From positions 6,226,001-6,290,000 of the forward strand of contig NZ_CP146100.1 in assembly GCF_037023755.1 (NCBI RefSeq): 64,000 nt of DNA, in the 5' to 3' direction. Below are positions 1-8,439 of the stretch, one piece after another. This DNA is from Saccharopolyspora sp. SCSIO 74807 (GTDB taxonomy: Bacteria; Actinomycetota; Actinomycetes; Mycobacteriales; Pseudonocardiaceae). The translations under genes were made by a program, and so were the position numbers. The notes beneath the pieces were generated by a model, which was given only the letters and a program-made list of their open reading frames with translations, did no database searches and was not told the origin of the DNA. How positions within the stretch are numbered: position 1 is the first letter of the stretch; each line of letters opens with the position of its first letter.

Positions 1-780
1 GACGACGAGTACGCGCGGGAGTACGCGACCGCGGCGGAGAAGTGGTCCCGGGTGGTCGACCGGGTGACCAAGGCCGCGGACGGCGCCGAACGCCCCGGCC
101 AGGCCGAAGTGCTCGGCGCGCTGGACGACGTGCTCGACGACCGCGACGTGGTGATCAACGCCGCCGGGTCGCTGCCGGAGGACCTGAACAAGTTGTGGCG
201 TGCCAAGGAGCCGCGGCAGTACCACGTGGAGTACGGCTACTCCTGCATGGGCTACGAGCTGCCCGCCGCGATCGGCGCGCGGCTGGCCGCCCCGGACCGC
301 GAGGTGTTCGCGCTCGTCGGCGACGGCACCTACCTGATGCTGCCGACCGAGCTGGTCACCGCCGTGCAGGAAGGCATCAAGATCATCCCGGTGCTGGTGC
401 AGAACCACGGCTACGCCTCCATCGGCGGGCTGTCCGAGAAGGTGGGCGCCGAGCGGTTCGGCACCGCCTACCGGTTCCGGGACCACGACGGCAGGTTCAC
501 CGGCGAGCCGCTGCCGGTGGACCTGGCGGCGAACATGCGCAGCCTCGGCGTCGACGTGCTGCGCGCGGACACCGTCGACGAGCTGCGCGAAGCGCTGCGC
601 ACCGCCCGTGCGGCCGACCGGCCGACCGCGGTCCACGTGGAGACCGATCCGGCGAAGAAGCAGCTGCCGCCGGAGGCGTGGTGGGACGTCCCGGTCGCCG
701 AGGTCGCCGCGCTGGAAAGCACCCGCGCGGCACGTGAGCAGTACGACCACAACCGCCGCGACCAGCGGCATTACCTGTAA
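1..780 (+). CDS. iolD: 3D-(3,5/4)-trihydroxycyclohexane-1,2-dione hydrolase, C-terminal part
   Basis: This gene enters from the left edge in frame 1, and only its last 259 codons are visible; the family is about 620-640 residues. IolD is a thiamine diphosphate enzyme that opens the ring of trihydroxycyclohexane-dione in myo-inositol catabolism. The visible part is the C-terminal ThDP-binding domain. It shows the GDGTYLMLPTELVTA stretch (about residue 107 of the fragment) and the downstream QNHGYASIG that completes the GDG-N diphosphate-binding motif. The next gene, 55 bases on, is the CoA-acylating semialdehyde dehydrogenase that ends the same pathway, which supports the assignment over other ThDP enzymes such as acetolactate synthase. 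The rest of the inositol cluster presumably lies to the left. Confidence 0.93.
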   Translation, partial: DDEYAREYATAAEKWSRVVDRVTKAADGAERPGQAEVLGALDDVLDDRDVVINAAGSLPEDLNKLWRAKEPRQYHVEYGYSCMGYELPAAIGARLAAPDREVFALVGDGTYLMLPTELVTAVQEGIKIIPVLVQNHGYASIGGLSEKVGAERFGTAYRFRDHDGRFTGEPLPVDLAANMRSLGVDVLRADTVDELREALRTARAADRPTAVHVETDPAKKQLPPEAWWDVPVAEVAALESTRAAREQYDHNRRDQRHYL

Positions 781-835
781 CCTGCGCGCGCCGGTGGCCG
801 TGCGGGCGCGCGCCCGGGCGCACAGGACGATCACG

Positions 836-2350
836 ATGGGAACCGAAGGAATGGCCATTCAGCACATCCGGCATTGGATCGACGGCAAGGCGGCCGAGGG
901 CACCTCGGGCGAGTTCCAGGCGGTGACGAACCCGGCGACCGGTGCGCAGACCGGGCGGCTGCCGCTGGCGAGCGTCGACGAGGTGGACACCGCGGTCGCT
1001 TCGGCGGCGGGGGCGCAGCGCGAGTGGGCCAAGTCCTCGCTGGCCAAGCGCACCCAGGTGTTGTTCAAGTACCGCGAGCTGCTGGACCGGCACCGGGAGG
1101 AGATCGCGGAGCTGATCACCGCCGAGCACGGCAAGGTGCGCTCCGACGCGCTCGGCGAGGTCGCCCGCGGGATGGAGATCGTGGAGCTGGCCTGCGGCAT
1201 CCCGCAGCTGCTCAAGGGCGAGACCTCCACCGAGGTCTCCAGCCGGGTCGACGTGGAGTCGATCCGCCAGCCGGTGGGCGTGGTCGCCGGGATCACCCCG
1301 TTCAACTTCCCCGCGATGGTGCCGATGTGGATGTTCCCGCTGGCCATCGCCTGCGGGAACGCGTTCGTGCTCAAGCCCAGCGAGAAGGACCCGTCGGCCA
1401 CGGCGCGGCTGGTGGAGCTGGCCACCGAGGCCGGGCTGGCGGACGGCGTGCTGAACCTGGTGCACGGCGACAAGGTCGCGGTGGACCGGCTGCTGACCCA
1501 CCCGGACGTCGACGCGGTGAGCTTCGTCGGCTCCACCCCGATCGCGCAGTACGTGCAGCAGACCGCGGTCGCGCACGGCAAGCGGGTGCAGGCGCTGGCC
1601 GGGGCGAAGAACCACATGCTGGTGCTGCCGGACGCCGACCTGGACCAGGCCGCCGACGCCGCGGTCTCGGCCGCCTACGGCTCGGCGGGCGAGCGGTGCA
1701 TGGCGGTGTCCGTGGTCGTGGCGGTCGACCCGATCGGTGACGAGCTGGTCGGCAGGATCGCCGAGCGGGCGCGGAACCTGCGCATCGGCCCCGGCGACCA
1801 GGAGTCCTCCGAGATGGGGCCGCTGGTGACCGCCGAGCACCGCGAGAAGGTCGCCTCCTACGTGCCGCAGGCGCGCGAGCAGGGCGCTGAGGTCGTGGTG
1901 GACGGCACCGGCTACCGGGTGCCCGGCCACGAGGACGGCTTCTTCGTCGGGGTGAGCCTGCTGGACAAGGTCACCCCGGACATGGACGCCTACGCCGACG
2001 AGATCTTCGGGCCGGTGCTGTGCGTGGTCCGCGCCGGGTCCTACGAGCAGGCGCTGGAACTGATCAACTCCTCGCGGTGGGGCAACGGCACCGCGATCTT
2101 CACCCGCGACGGCGGGGCCGCGCGCCGGTTCCAGCTGGAGGTTGAGGCCGGCATGGTCGGGGTGAACGTGCCGATCCCGGTGCCGGTCGGGACGCACTCC
2201 TTCGGCGGCTGGAAGGACTCGCTGTTCGGCGAGCACCACATGTACGGCACCGACGGGATCCGCTTCTACACCCGCGGCAAGGTCATCACGACCCGCTGGC
2301 CGGACCCCAGCGACGGCGGCGTCGACCTCGGGTTCCCGCAGAACACGTGA
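836..2350 (+). CDS. mmsA: CoA-acylating (methyl)malonate-semialdehyde dehydrogenase
   Basis: This is a 504-residue aldehyde dehydrogenase of the MmsA/IolA family. It converts malonate or methylmalonate semialdehyde to acetyl- or propionyl-CoA, the last step of myo-inositol and valine catabolism. The family signature GERCMA is present, with the catalytic cysteine at about residue 288. GVVAGITPFNFPAMVPMWM and the C-terminal FGGWKDSLFG segment are also typical, and the length matches the family. I chose the ATG at 836 because an AGGA lies about eight bases upstream. An in-frame ATG at 851 has its purine run directly against it, and the open frame continues upstream inside iolD without coding support. 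It follows iolD by 55 bases, so it is probably co-transcribed and is the iolA of this operon. A terminator follows at 2537. Confidence 0.95.
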   Translation: MGTEGMAIQHIRHWIDGKAAEGTSGEFQAVTNPATGAQTGRLPLASVDEVDTAVASAAGAQREWAKSSLAKRTQVLFKYRELLDRHREEIAELITAEHGKVRSDALGEVARGMEIVELACGIPQLLKGETSTEVSSRVDVESIRQPVGVVAGITPFNFPAMVPMWMFPLAIACGNAFVLKPSEKDPSATARLVELATEAGLADGVLNLVHGDKVAVDRLLTHPDVDAVSFVGSTPIAQYVQQTAVAHGKRVQALAGAKNHMLVLPDADLDQAADAAVSAAYGSAGERCMAVSVVVAVDPIGDELVGRIAERARNLRIGPGDQESSEMGPLVTAEHREKVASYVPQAREQGAEVVVDGTGYRVPGHEDGFFVGVSLLDKVTPDMDAYADEIFGPVLCVVRAGSYEQALELINSSRWGNGTAIFTRDGGAARRFQLEVEAGMVGVNVPIPVPVGTHSFGGWKDSLFGEHHMYGTDGIRFYTRGKVITTRWPDPSDGGVDLGFPQNT

Positions 2351-2536
2351 ATTCCGCGGACATCGCCGTCGGCGAGTCATGGGCTTGACCGCCCTCGACC
2401 GGATACGGTGTGTCCCAGCAGGACCCCGCCGAGCTGGCCGGGCCGGTCGCAGGCGCCTAGACCGATCGGACCCGGCTCTACCGGGCGGCCAAAAGGGAGG
2501 GGCGGCAAGCCGCCTCGGTCGCCCGATGTGGAAAGG

Positions 2537-2566
2537 CCCGCTGGCTCCAGGAGTCAGCGGGTTTTT
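2537..2566 (+). terminator. Rho-independent terminator after the inositol operon
   Basis: CCCGCTG pairs with CAGCGGG, with an inner CTCC/GGAG extension, and is followed directly by five T residues. It lies 186 bases after the mmsA stop. The rest of the 286-base gap between mmsA and pspC holds several small GC-rich hairpins but no gene I can support. A short untranslated RNA ending at this terminator is possible but unproven. Confidence 0.8.
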
Positions 2567-2579
2567 CGCATTTCGCCAG

Positions 2580-2619
2580 GAGTGGGCGGCCCGGTTCGGA
2601 CGAGCGGTCCGTTCGCTCG
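2580..2619. repeat. degenerate copy of the GAACGGNCNGTTC palindromic repeat
   Basis: Arms 2580-2598 and 2601-2618 are a weak match to the repeat seen cleanly at 13882-13932. GGTCCGTTCGCTC on the right is closest to the consensus. The spacer is nearly absent here. It lies between the terminator and the end of the pspC-type gene. Confidence 0.35.
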
Positions 2620-2636
2620 GCTCGACGGCCCGCGGG

Positions 2637-2819
2637 CTACTGCTTGGGCATCAGGATCCACAGCGCGATGTAGATCACGAACTGCGGTCCGGGCAGCACG
2701 CAGGAGATCACGAAGATCAGCCGCACCAGCGTGGTGTTCCACCCGAACCGCTGCGCGAGGCCCGCGCACACGCCGGCGATCATGGTGCCGCTGCGGGGGC
2801 GTTGCAGTGCTTTGCTCAT
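2637..2819 (-). CDS. PspC domain mini-protein
   Basis: This 60-residue protein consists almost entirely of a PspC domain. A short basic N-terminus is followed by GTMIAGVCAGLAQRFGW, then one hydrophobic membrane segment ending in LWILMPKQ. PspC domains are membrane-associated and linked to envelope stress, often as sensors or anti-sigma partners. A stand-alone domain of this size is common in actinobacteria and its role is not established. I start at the ATG at 2819, where homology begins. The frame stays open upstream to 2888, but that would overlap the divergent gene at 2881. No strong ribosome binding site is visible. Confidence 0.8.
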   Translation of the reverse strand: MSKALQRPRSGTMIAGVCAGLAQRFGWNTTLVRLIFVISCVLPGPQFVIYIALWILMPKQ

Positions 2820-2880
2820 GTCCGCAAGGGTCCCGCCATCCCGGCTGGTTCGCCCGGCTCGCACGTGCTGAGCTGGGACG

Positions 2881-3951
2881 ATGGCCATCGAAGCGCCCCT
2901 CGACGTGGCACGGGAGCTCTACCGCGGCGAACCGGCGGAGTTCGTCGCGGCCCGCGACCGGCACGTCGCGCAGGCCCGCCGGGACGGCGACGAGCAGCGC
3001 GCCGAGGCGATCCGGGCGCTGCGCAAACCGACCACGGCGGCGTGGGCGGTGAACCGGCTGGCCGTCGAGGACGCCGATGCGGTCGCCGAGCTGATCGAAG
3101 TGGGCGACGGGCTGCGCACTGCGCAGCGGGAACTGCGCGGCGACGAGATCCGGCGGCTGGACCAGCGGCGCGATGAACTCGTACGGCGGTTGCTGGACCG
3201 AGCCGGGCAGCTCGTCAAGGGCAGCGGCCGCGGGTTCGGCGAGCAGGCACGGCGCCAGGTCGAGAGCACGCTGTCGGCCGCGGTCGCCGAACCGGACTCG
3301 GCGCAGCAGGTCCGGGAGGGCGTGCTCAGCAGCGCGCTGGAGTACAGCGGGTTCGGCCTGGACGAGCTCTCGGCGGCGGCAGTGCGGCGTTCCGGCGCCG
3401 GAAGCCAGCGGCCGCGACGAAAGCGCGGTTCCGCGCGGCGCGGCGCCGAATCCGGCGGAGGAGCCCGCCGCGAGACCGAGCAGTCCGAACGAGAGCCGCA
3501 GCGCGCAGCGGACCGGCGATCCACCGAGCAGCCCGATCGCGCCGAAGGCGACCGAGCCGATTCCCGCCGCGCCGGGACGAAGTCCGGGCCCCGAGCGCAC
3601 CGGCGGAACGCCGAACGCTCCGAGGCGGAAGCCGAGCCGGCCGCGGACTCCCCCAGCTCCAGCGCCACCCGCCCCGGCCGGAAGCGCACCGGCCGATCCC
3701 GCCGCAGCACCGCGAAGCGATCCCGCTCGGCCGCCGAAGACGCCGACTCCGCCGCGGCCCGGCTCCAGCAGGCCGAGACCGAACTCGACCAGGCCGAACA
3801 GCAACGCGAGGAGCAGCAGCGCCGCCGCGACGAGCTGCGCCGCGAACTCGACGACCTCGGCACGCAGCTGCGCGAGACGGACCGCCGGGTCTCCCGCGCC
3901 CGCCGAGATCGCAACGCCGCGCGCCGCCGCTACGACGCGGCCCGCGGCTGA
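2881..3951 (+). CDS. conserved actinobacterial protein, charged and coiled-coil rich, function unknown
   Basis: This is a 356-residue protein I cannot assign. The first 165 residues look folded and conserved: an RELYRG(E/D)PAEFV start, then a helical segment containing ALRKPTTAAWAVNRLA. Residues 165-280 are a low-complexity linker rich in Arg, Ala, Glu and Ser. The last 75 residues form a strongly charged predicted coiled coil (AARLQQAETELDQAEQQREE). There is no signal peptide or membrane segment. The gene is divergent from pspC with only about 60 bases between the starts, so the two may share a control region. The charged tail suggests a nucleic-acid or protein scaffold role, but that is inference only. 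Confidence 0.75.
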   Translation: MAIEAPLDVARELYRGEPAEFVAARDRHVAQARRDGDEQRAEAIRALRKPTTAAWAVNRLAVEDADAVAELIEVGDGLRTAQRELRGDEIRRLDQRRDELVRRLLDRAGQLVKGSGRGFGEQARRQVESTLSAAVAEPDSAQQVREGVLSSALEYSGFGLDELSAAAVRRSGAGSQRPRRKRGSARRGAESGGGARRETEQSEREPQRAADRRSTEQPDRAEGDRADSRRAGTKSGPRAHRRNAERSEAEAEPAADSPSSSATRPGRKRTGRSRRSTAKRSRSAAEDADSAAARLQQAETELDQAEQQREEQQRRRDELRRELDDLGTQLRETDRRVSRARRDRNAARRRYDAARG

Positions 3952-4062
3952 GGCCGGATCAATCGCAGCCGGCTGAGCTGCCGCACCGGACCGAGCAGAC
4001 GGTCCTGAGCAGGTCGTTCGGCACCGTGGCGGGTCATCGGCACCGCTGCGAAGCTGAGTCGC

Positions 4063-5094
4063 ATGACCGCCCGCTGGTTGCGCGTCGTCGCGACGATCGC
4101 AGTTGTAGCGGCGATCGCCGCGCTGATCTACGCCGACCGGCACGAGCTCCCCGCCGCCGGCCGCGCGCTGCGCCACGCCGACCGCGCGTGGTTGACCGCG
4201 GGCGTGCTCGTGCTGCTGGTCTGGACGGCGAACTGGGTGCTGCTGCACCTGGCGGCGCGGAAGGTCACCGGCGCGGGCGGCTATCGGGAGTTCGCGCGGC
4301 TGCTGCCGGTGACGGTGGCATCGCTGGCGCTGAACCTGGCGGTGAAGTCCGGGAACCTCGCGGGCTTGGCGGCGTTCTCGGCGGACGCCCGCAGGCGCGG
4401 CGGCGGAGGCCGGGTCACCGGTGCGTACCTCGCGGCGGCGCAGACCGCCGAAGTCGCGTTCGTGGTCACGCTGGCCGCGGGCATGGCCGTGGTGTGCTGG
4501 GACGGCAAGATCGAGCGCGCGGAGATCGCCGCGGTGGTGCTGTTCGCCGCCGGCCTGCTGAGCAGGGTGGTGGCGCTGGTGGCGGCGGTGCGCAGCCGCG
4601 AGGTGCTGCGCCGGGTGTGGGTGTGGCCGGGCAGGACCCTGGACCGCCTGCTGCGCCGCCCGCCGCGGCAGCGCGACACCGCGCAGGCCGACGACTTCTA
4701 CGACGCGGTGGCGGCGATCCGTGCGCACCCGTGGTCGGCGGTGCCCGCGGTGTGCTTCGGGGTCCTGGTAGATCTGCTGGGCGCAACCGTGCTGTGGGCG
4801 TCGCTTGCCGCGGTCGGCGCCGGTGACCGGCCGCTGGTGGCGCTGGTGGCCTACGCGGTGTCGACGCTGTTCGGCATCGTCGGCGTGCTGCCCGGCGGGC
4901 TCGGATTCGTCGAATTCGGGGCGACGGCGGTGCTGGCTTCCTACGATGTTCCGGTGGGTGTGGCGGCTGCGGCGGTGCTGGTGTTCCGCGTGTTCGTGTT
5001 CTGGTTGCCGCTGGCCGTGGGTGGTCTGCTCGCGTGGCGACTGCGTGCTTCACCCGGACAGCGGAACCGGTTGCGCGGCGCGGCCCACGGGTGA
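4063..5094 (+). CDS. flippase-like integral membrane protein (LPG synthase transmembrane family)
   Basis: This 343-residue polytopic membrane protein has about eight hydrophobic segments. It matches the transmembrane half of lysylphosphatidylglycerol synthases (UPF0104/flippase-like). The family signature is the glycine-rich VLPGGLGFVEFGATAVL near residue 285. The soluble aminoacyl-transferase domain of true MprF is absent, so lysine transfer is not expected. A role in moving or anchoring lipid-linked substrates is the usual inference. The ATG at 4063 gives an N-terminal membrane helix at residues 5-25. It stands alone between the coiled-coil gene and the J-domain gene, both on the same strand. 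Confidence 0.82.
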   Translation: MTARWLRVVATIAVVAAIAALIYADRHELPAAGRALRHADRAWLTAGVLVLLVWTANWVLLHLAARKVTGAGGYREFARLLPVTVASLALNLAVKSGNLAGLAAFSADARRRGGGGRVTGAYLAAAQTAEVAFVVTLAAGMAVVCWDGKIERAEIAAVVLFAAGLLSRVVALVAAVRSREVLRRVWVWPGRTLDRLLRRPPRQRDTAQADDFYDAVAAIRAHPWSAVPAVCFGVLVDLLGATVLWASLAAVGAGDRPLVALVAYAVSTLFGIVGVLPGGLGFVEFGATAVLASYDVPVGVAAAAVLVFRVFVFWLPLAVGGLLAWRLRASPGQRNRLRGAAHG

Positions 5095-5169
5095 TCATCA
5101 GCGGGGCGGCGGCGCTTATCATGGCCGCGCGATCGTGGCCGACCGGTCGCGGGAGGTGGACGGAGTTTC

Positions 5170-6306
5170 GTGCGCGGGGTCGACTACTACGAGTTGCTGG
5201 GCGTGGACAGATCGGCGTCCGCCGCGGAGATCAAGACGGCGTACCGGACGCTGGCGCGCACCATGCACCCGGACGTCGGCGGCACCGCGGGCACCTTCCG
5301 GATGTTGCAGCTGGCCTACGAGACGCTGACCGACCCGGTGCGCCGCGCCGACTACGACGGCGAGACCACGGCCGAACCGGAGCCGGAACCGGCGGACCCC
5401 GCGCCCGCGCAGGGCAGGCGTGCGGCGTCGCGCCGCTGGGTCTACCGCCCCGGCCGCCGGGACTTCGGCGACGATCCGCAATTCACCCCGCCCGCGGTGG
5501 ACCTGCGACCCGGCGACGTCCCGTGGTGGCACGAGGTGGATCCGGCCGAGCGGGTGCGCTACGTACCGGTCACCGCGCCGGACCGCACCGCGACGATGGC
5601 GTTGGCGGGCGGCTGGGTCCTGCTGGCGTTGGCCGGGCTGCTGGTCGGGCTTTCCGGCGTGGTGCTGGCGCTGTGGTTGTCGGTGCTGGTGGCGACCGGT
5701 GTCGTCGTGCTGGTGCTGCTGCGGCGGTTGTTGGAGTCGCGGCGCACGGACAGGCTGTTCGACGCCGATTTCTGCGGGGTGGTCTTCGGCGGCACGGCCG
5801 AGGAAGAGGTCGCCGCGGACGAGGCGGTCAAGCGCCACTCGGCGGAGCTGTTCGCCGATCACCTGACCCGGCTGCCCGGCGCGCGGATCTTCCACGGACT
5901 GGCCTGGCCGGGCTCGGTGTTCGCGGACGTCGATCACGCTGTGCTGTGCGGGCGGCGGCTCGTGCTGGTGGACTCCAAGCGCTGGCTGCCCGGCCATTAC
6001 GAGGTCGACGACGACGGCACCGTCTACCGCAACGGCCACTTGTTCCGCGGCGGCACCACCCGCCTCGCCGAGGGCGTCGCGGCGTTCGAGGCGCTGCTGC
6101 CGGAGGTCGAGGTCCGCGGGGTGCTGCTGCTGTACCCGAACCGCGCGGGCGAGATCACCATCGGCGACCCGGACGCGGACGCGGTGCTGGAGACATCCAC
6201 TCCGGAGGACTTCGTCTGCGACCTCGGCGAGTGGCTGGCCGACGACCCGGCGACGGTGGACCGCGAGGCGTTCTCGACGTTGCTCGCGCAGGTCGTCACG
6301 CACTGA
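5170..6306 (+). CDS. J-domain / membrane / NERD-like nuclease-fold fusion protein
   Basis: This 378-residue protein has three parts. Residues 4-60 are a canonical DnaJ domain (DYYELLGV and the HPD tripeptide at 33-35), which stimulates an Hsp70 ATPase. Residues about 143-187 form one or two membrane helices. The C-terminal domain resembles NERD-type PD-(D/E)xK nucleases: a D255-H pair, then LVLVDSKRW with D268 and K270 placed as in the (D/E)xK motif. No zinc-finger or substrate domain of a classical DnaJ is present. The GTG start at 5170 has GGAG close upstream and a stronger GGGAGG further back. Joining a chaperone-recruiting module to a nuclease fold at the membrane is unusual; the function is unknown. 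Confidence 0.82.
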   Translation: MRGVDYYELLGVDRSASAAEIKTAYRTLARTMHPDVGGTAGTFRMLQLAYETLTDPVRRADYDGETTAEPEPEPADPAPAQGRRAASRRWVYRPGRRDFGDDPQFTPPAVDLRPGDVPWWHEVDPAERVRYVPVTAPDRTATMALAGGWVLLALAGLLVGLSGVVLALWLSVLVATGVVVLVLLRRLLESRRTDRLFDADFCGVVFGGTAEEEVAADEAVKRHSAELFADHLTRLPGARIFHGLAWPGSVFADVDHAVLCGRRLVLVDSKRWLPGHYEVDDDGTVYRNGHLFRGGTTRLAEGVAAFEALLPEVEVRGVLLLYPNRAGEITIGDPDADAVLETSTPEDFVCDLGEWLADDPATVDREAFSTLLAQVVTH

Positions 6307-6412
6307 GCCCGCACTGTTCACCATCGTGTGAGTCCGGGTTCGTTGCCCGAGGTGGCCGGGTACCAGGAACGTGGGTTCCCGACATTTCGCCAGTCCGGGA
6401 GGTCAGCGCGCG

Positions 6413-7492
6413 ATGGTCAGCCCCCAGTTCTCCGCCACCGGCGGCAGTTCCGATGAGCCCGCTCGTACCGCGGATCCGGCACGCACCGAGACCGCTGCTG
6501 CCACTGCGGACGCAACACTCACCGAGGACGCAACACTCACCGAAGACGCAGCACTCACCGAGGAAGCAGGAGCCCGCCGCCGTCCTCCGCTGATGTCCGG
6601 CCAGCGGTCCTCGGCCGCGCACTTCGCGGTCTACATCTTCGTCCTGGTGCCGTTCCTGGCGCTGCTGGCGGCGGTGCCGCTGCTGTGGGGCTGGGGCCTG
6701 ACGTGGTGGGACCTGGGACTGGCCGGCGGGTTCTACGTGATCACGATCCTCGGCGTGACGGTCGGTTTCCACCGCTACTTCACGCACGGCGCGTTCCGCG
6801 CCAAGCGCTGGCTGCGCATCGCGCTGGCCGTGGCGGGCAGCATGTCGGTGCAGGGCCCGGTGATGCACTGGGTCGCCGATCACCGCAGGCACCACGCGTT
6901 CTCCGACCGCGAGGGCGATCCGCACTCGCCCTGGGCGTTCGGCACCTCGCCGGTCGCGCTGGCGCGGGGGTTCTGGCACGCGCACATGGGGTGGCTGTTC
7001 GAGCGGGACCTCACCAACCGGGAACGGTTCGCCCCGGACTTGATGAACGACCGCGACATCCGCCTGGTGCACCGCCTGTTCGGGCCGCTGACGCTGGCCA
7101 CGCTGCTGCTTCCGGCGGTGATCGGTGGCGTGGTGACCGGCAGCTGGTGGGGCGCGTGGACGGCGTTCTTCTGGGCCGGGCTGGTGCGGGTGGCGTTCCT
7201 GCACCACGTGACGTGGTCGGTGAACTCGATCTGCCACATCATCGGCGAGCGGCCGTTCCGCAGCCGGGACAAGGCGGCGAACTTCTGGCCGCTGGCGCTG
7301 CTGAGCATGGGTGAGTCCTGGCACAACCTGCACCACGCGGACCCGACCTGCGCCCGGCACGGGGTGCGGCGCGGGCAGCTGGACATCTCCGCGCGGGTGA
7401 TCTGGTTGTTCGAGAAGCTGGGCTGGGCAAGCCACGTCAAGTGGCCGACGCCGCGCCGGGTGGCCCGGCTGCGCCGGGGCGCGGCGGACTGA
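6413..7492 (+). CDS. acyl-CoA/fatty acid desaturase, membrane di-iron type
   Basis: This 359-residue membrane desaturase introduces a double bond into acyl chains using O2 and a di-iron centre. The three histidine boxes are present: HRYFTH (about residue 120), HRRHH (157) and HNLHH (304). This is the delta-9 stearoyl-CoA desaturase arrangement. Hydrophobic hairpins flank the boxes, with the first helices at about 70-115. The ATG at 6413 is preceded by CGGGAGG at a spacing of about ten. The N-terminal 60 residues are low-complexity and include three copies of a six-residue repeat (ATLTED type) encoded by an 18-base tandem repeat. No electron-transfer partner is adjacent. Confidence 0.9.
   Translation: MVSPQFSATGGSSDEPARTADPARTETAAATADATLTEDATLTEDAALTEEAGARRRPPLMSGQRSSAAHFAVYIFVLVPFLALLAAVPLLWGWGLTWWDLGLAGGFYVITILGVTVGFHRYFTHGAFRAKRWLRIALAVAGSMSVQGPVMHWVADHRRHHAFSDREGDPHSPWAFGTSPVALARGFWHAHMGWLFERDLTNRERFAPDLMNDRDIRLVHRLFGPLTLATLLLPAVIGGVVTGSWWGAWTAFFWAGLVRVAFLHHVTWSVNSICHIIGERPFRSRDKAANFWPLALLSMGESWHNLHHADPTCARHGVRRGQLDISARVIWLFEKLGWASHVKWPTPRRVARLRRGAAD
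6512..6565 (+). repeat. 18-base in-frame tandem repeat, three copies
   Basis: GCAACACTCACCGAGGAC and two near-identical copies run head to tail (6512-6529, 6530-6547, 6548-6565). They encode a Thr/Glu/Asp-rich hexapeptide in the disordered N-terminus of the desaturase. The 18-base unit keeps the reading frame whatever the copy number. Confidence 0.9.
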
Positions 7493-7561
7493 TCGAATCC
7501 CGGTTCCGCCGGTTGGGATTGCGTTCCCGGCGGTTGACACCTTTTCCGGGCCGGTGTTGCG

Positions 7562-7651
7562 ATGCTCGACGTGCTACCCGCCCTGTTCACCAGACGACGC
7601 CACGTGGATCTGCTGCGCGTGGCGACGCAGGGCTGTCGCTGCCGGGACTGA
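7562..7651 (+). CDS. short cysteine-containing leader peptide of the sulfonate operon
   Basis: This 29-codon frame starts ATG at 7562 and ends TGA at 7649-7651. Its C-terminal half reads RRRHVDLLRVATQGCRCRD. The RRxHVDLLR pattern followed by closely spaced cysteines is the pattern of actinobacterial putative leader peptides found before sulfur genes, where ribosome stalling at cysteine codons is thought to control downstream expression. It ends 94 bases before ssuE, a sulfur-acquisition gene, which supports that role. An in-frame GTG at 7571 could be the true start. A TTGACA at 7534-7539 is a possible -35 element, but no convincing -10 is seen. The cysteine dependence is inference. Confidence 0.7.
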   Translation: MLDVLPALFTRRRHVDLLRVATQGCRCRD

Positions 7652-7745
7652 GAGCGGCGCCCGCGCGCAGTTCTCTCCTTTGTGGACAGTCATTCGACCG
7701 CCGGTGCGCGCCCACCCCACCGGCCGTTCCTGGTGAGGAGAACCC

Positions 7746-8306
7746 GTGTCCACCGTCCTGGTCATCTCCGGCAGCCCGTCGAAGACCTCGAAGACCGAAC
7801 GAGTAGCCGACCACCTCGCCCGCCGCCTCACCGCCGAGGGCCGCCCGGCGCAGCACCTGCGGCTGCGCACGCTGCCCGCCGAAGCGCTGCTGAGCGCCGA
7901 CACCTCGGACCCGGAGATCGCCGAAGCCGTCGAGCAGCTGCGCCGCGCCGACGGCGTCGTGCTCGCCACCCCGACCTACAAGGCCGCGTACTCCGGGCTG
8001 CTGAAGGTCTTCCTGGACCTGCTGCCGCAGTTCGGCTTCGGCGGCAAGGCGGTGCTGCCGCTGGCCACCGGCGGCAGCGTGGCGCACGTGCTGGCGCTGG
8101 ACTACGCGCTGCGCCCGGTGGTGAGTTCGCTCGGCGCGCGGCACGTGGTGCAGAGCTTCTTCCTGATCGACAAGCACCTGACCGTGACCGGCGACGACCT
8201 CACCATCCACGAGGAAAGCGCGGGCCCGCTCGACGACGTGCTGGAGCAGTTCCACAAGGCCCTCGACGGCGTCCCGCACGACAGCGTGCTCGGGCGCTCG
8301 GCGTGA
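7746..8306 (+). CDS. ssuE: NADPH-dependent FMN reductase of the sulfonate system
   Basis: This 186-residue flavodoxin-fold reductase supplies FMNH2 to the alkanesulfonate monooxygenase. SGSPSKTSKT near the N-terminus is the FMN phosphate-binding loop, and ATPTYKAAYSGLLKVFLD is typical of the SsuE/MsuE group. The length matches the family (about 180-195). The GTG at 7746 is preceded by GAGGAG at a good distance. ssuD follows 133 bases later on the same strand, and a cysteine-containing leader peptide precedes it. The ssuABC sulfonate importer is not next to it, so uptake must be encoded elsewhere. Confidence 0.92.
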   Translation: MSTVLVISGSPSKTSKTERVADHLARRLTAEGRPAQHLRLRTLPAEALLSADTSDPEIAEAVEQLRRADGVVLATPTYKAAYSGLLKVFLDLLPQFGFGGKAVLPLATGGSVAHVLALDYALRPVVSSLGARHVVQSFFLIDKHLTVTGDDLTIHEESAGPLDDVLEQFHKALDGVPHDSVLGRSA

Positions 8307-8439
8307 TCGGCGGTGCCGAGCTCGACCGATCCAGCTGAGCGAACAGACCGCTCACCCGGTGCTGCGCCCGCGCGATGAGCCGCACCGGCCGAGCCCCGTC
8401 CGGACGACGCGGCCCCACCACTTCTCGGGAGAAAGCCTG

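Noticed and set aside
497..2380. A long minus-strand frame across iolD and mmsA
   Set aside because: It is the complement of two clear enzymes; its composition is Arg/His/Val-biased with no motif.
2351..2536. A small stable RNA such as SRP RNA, 6C RNA or a tRNA before the first terminator
   Set aside because: No SRP core, C-rich paired loops or cloverleaf could be found; only minor GC hairpins.
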